Below are positions 62,372 to 64,000 of a stretch of DNA of 64,000 nt, piece after piece. The stretch lies in assembly GCA_028716975.1 (NCBI GenBank), contig JAQUOU010000012.1, positions 44,501 to 108,500 of the forward strand, in the 5' to 3' direction. The translations under genes and the position numbers were made by a program. Each line of letters begins with the position of its first letter. Position 1 is the first letter of the stretch. The notes beneath the pieces were generated by a model. The model had not been told where the DNA came from, did no database searches, and saw nothing but the letters and a program-made list of their open reading frames with translations. Source of the stretch: Methylobacter sp. GTDB taxonomy: Bacteria > Pseudomonadota > Gammaproteobacteria > Methylococcales > Methylomonadaceae.

Positions 62372-63655
62372 TTAACTGTGAAAAGTCTTCAACGCGTCAT
62401 TAATCTGCTGTTTGGCTTCGTGCAGTAAATTTAGGGAATGCTCGGGGGAAAGGGAAAAATTCTTCAATTTGCTGGCGGCAGGAATAGACGTAATAGCAGG
62501 TAATTCGGACATATCTGCCTGTCCGATTTTGCTGTGCAAACGGGAAAGCACAACGATGTCGGTTAAACTAAGCTTTTCGCTGCTATTTTGATACCAATCT
62601 TCCGAGAAAACAGGAATGTTAATGAATTCCTCGCTAAATCCCCATTCCAGCAAAATTTTATATCCTATAGGGCCTTTAACGTGAGGCAAGACGAGAGCGA
62701 TATCTGATTCGGAATAATAGTCTTTCGGAAGATTAGCTGCAAAATTCAAGAAAGGGACTGCGCCAATGTCGCAAATCAGGCCGGCAAGTAGAGCTTCTTC
62801 AGGATTAGCTTGTTTGGTAACCGCTGCCAAAACATAACTGAGGGTGGAAATATACAAACTTTGCTTCCATATTTTATCAAGATATTTTTTTATTAAAGGC
62901 GAATTGCTTTTGAAAATATGGTTAATACTTAACCCGATGACCAGATTGCGCGTAGCATTTAAACCGATACGGCTAACCGCTGCAAAACAGCTTTTTGCAG
63001 GGATAGCACTCACATACAGAGCGCAATTAGCTACCTCAATAAGTTTGGCGGAAATTACCGGATCAAGCTGAATAATTTTTACCGCCTCGGCAATTCCAAT
63101 ATCCTGCTGCATAGCTTTTCGTAACCTGAGTGCTATGTCCGGTAAGGAAGGCAATTCAAGCTCTTCACTCGTATAATGCTGTGAAAATGTCTGCAACAAG
63201 CGATTTTCAGTCAGATTATCCGGAATATTCAGCTCTGGTAGAGGTGCAGATATGATTTTTTTGCCGGCCATGATTTTTTGCGAAACACGCAAAATGCCTA
63301 CATCAGTTTTGGCTATGGCTGTTGTTGTATGAATGGAGCCACTGGAAAGCGGGAATTTTGCTTTTGCAGTCCCGGCATCCACTTCATAAGATTTCCCGCT
63401 ATCGTCGGATAAAGTGATGATACCTTTTAAAAGATACAGTGCGGAATCAGTCTCATCGCCCAGTTTAAACAAGGTGGTTTGCGCCGGGAAAACTTCTGAT
63501 GAGTGATTGGTTGCAAAAGCCAGAAGTTTCTCATTGCTGAAATTCCTGATAGGAATGAGCTCTTTTAAGGCCTCTATCGAAATCTTTTCAGAAACAAGCG
63601 TGCAGGGCGACGATACATTTTTCTTGCCTTTAAAAAAAGGATTAAGAAAAGACAT
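62372..63655 (-). CDS. HDOD-domain protein with N-terminal cyclic-nucleotide-binding-like domain
   Basis: A 427-residue cytosolic signalling protein. Residues ~30-135 resemble a cNMP-binding beta-barrel (LFKLGDETDSALYLLKGIIT) with a weak phosphate-binding cassette. Residues ~165-360 are an HDOD domain (LPSLPDIALRLRKAMQQD, IIQLDPVISAKLIEVANCAL, EEALLAGLICDIGAVPFLNF), a catalytically dead relative of HD hydrolases. Such proteins act in stress, motility or pilus signalling; no partner is visible nearby. It is convergent with lptG and divergent from the csbD-like gene. Confidence 0.87.
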   Translation of the reverse strand: MSFLNPFFKGKKNVSSPCTLVSEKISIEALKELIPIRNFSNEKLLAFATNHSSEVFPAQTTLFKLGDETDSALYLLKGIITLSDDSGKSYEVDAGTAKAKFPLSSGSIHTTTAIAKTDVGILRVSQKIMAGKKIISAPLPELNIPDNLTENRLLQTFSQHYTSEELELPSLPDIALRLRKAMQQDIGIAEAVKIIQLDPVISAKLIEVANCALYVSAIPAKSCFAAVSRIGLNATRNLVIGLSINHIFKSNSPLIKKYLDKIWKQSLYISTLSYVLAAVTKQANPEEALLAGLICDIGAVPFLNFAANLPKDYYSESDIALVLPHVKGPIGYKILLEWGFSEEFINIPVFSEDWYQNSSEKLSLTDIVVLSRLHSKIGQADMSELPAITSIPAASKLKNFSLSPEHSLNLLHEAKQQINDALKTFHS

Positions 63656-63925
63656 GTTTATTTCCTAAAACAAATAAAAATCAGCATTTCAATTTAACAT
63701 GAACACTACCATGCTAGATCTAATTGGTCTGAGTATAACAAATTGATAGACGTCCCTAGCAGAAAAAAGCTGAAAAATTAGAGATTAATTCCAGCAAGCG
63801 TTATTTTCAAAATATGAATTTTCTTCTGCCGATAATAAAAAAAACAAATGATGGGTTATCGAAATCCTCTTCTATGTGCGTCATCGCACCGACCTGGGGC
63901 GGGGGTTTAACTAGTATAGAATCAT

Positions 63926-63948
63926 GGCAGGGGCATTTGCCCACTGCC
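63926..63948 (+). promoter_or_regulatory. Hairpin ahead of the CsbD-like gene
   Basis: GGCAGGGGC, loop ATTT, GCCCACTGCC form a stem with one bulged A, 30 bases before the start codon. A GTATAGAAT sequence just upstream (63914-63922) could be a -10 box, which would put the hairpin in the 5' untranslated region. The remaining stretch 63656-63925 shows nothing else. Confidence 0.4.
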
Positions 63949-63977
63949 GGTTAATCCATTCCAATGAGGAGTTTACG

Positions 63978-64000
63978 ATGAATAAAGAACAAGTGAAAGG
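63978..64000 (+). CDS. CsbD-family stress protein, 3'-partial
   Basis: Only MNKEQVKG is visible before the window ends. This is the conserved start of CsbD-like proteins (small, highly charged, induced by stress), and a GAGGA site lies nine bases upstream (AATGAGGAGTTTACG). The family call rests on eight residues and is therefore provisional. Confidence 0.55.

Noticed and set aside
1..64000. Search for CRISPR arrays, tRNA or rRNA genes, and full insertion sequences.
   Set aside because: No regularly spaced repeats, no cloverleaf or rRNA-like sequence and no transposase gene were found.

Overview
The window looks like a chromosomal segment of a gammaproteobacterium, and my best guess is a methanotroph of the order Methylococcales. 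The basis is gene order: mrcA divergent from pilMNOPQ-aroK-aroB-damX-hemE, gpsA-secB-yibN facing envC-ctpA, pepA-holC facing lptF-lptG, and a DUF934/sulfite reductase pair. The assignment to Methylococcales is inference; no methane-oxidation gene is present. I see no rRNA, tRNA, CRISPR array, prophage or insertion sequence with a transposase.

Layout. 1-5012: a tightly coupled plus-strand operon for a dedicated Hsp70 machine (large helical-repeat protein, J-domain protein, GrpE, HscC-like Hsp70, zinc-ribbon protein). 5013-8040: mostly non-coding, with a holin-4-like membrane protein, a rhodanese lipoprotein, a possible 53-residue gene and a palindromic repeat element. 8041-14963: a complete YbhGFSR-type ABC efflux pump with its own NodT/OprM-type outer-membrane lipoprotein. 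15308-20331: a small-molecule kinase, rdgB, rph and an atypical Ser/Thr kinase, then yicC and gmk. 20378-23010: a Spy-like periplasmic protein below a BaeSR-like two-component system. 23289-28654: gpsA, secB, rhodanese and ArsR facing envC and ctpA. The grxC gene expected between secB and yibN is absent, and gpmI seems reduced to a remnant in front of envC.

28915-35804 is the accessory region. It holds two unrecognised proteins, a WYL regulator, a HEPN-MNT (HepT/MntA) module whose MntA gene is frameshifted, a frameshifted PD-(D/E)XK nuclease gene, a 120-bp tandem repeat and a tandem AAA+ ATPase. From 36066 the window returns to core functions: sulfite/nitrite reductase with DUF934, NhaD, an AmpG-like carrier, xthA (two frameshifts), rpmE, mrcA, the type IV pilus assembly operon, shikimate genes, damX, hemE, a DUF411 protein, aroE, a gamma-class carbonic anhydrase-like protein, holC, pepA, lptFG, an HDOD protein and the first codons of a CsbD-type gene.

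Two general points matter to users of this annotation. First, four frame breaks lie in three genes, each a net loss equivalent to one base, and the two in xthA are in A/T homopolymers, so base-calling error must be excluded before calling these pseudogenes. Second, related 176-276 bp elements with ~21-bp terminal inverted repeats and cores rich in TTCGACAGGCTCAGGACGAA-like words sit at three intergenic sites, with solo ends elsewhere; they look like non-autonomous MITE/REP-type elements.
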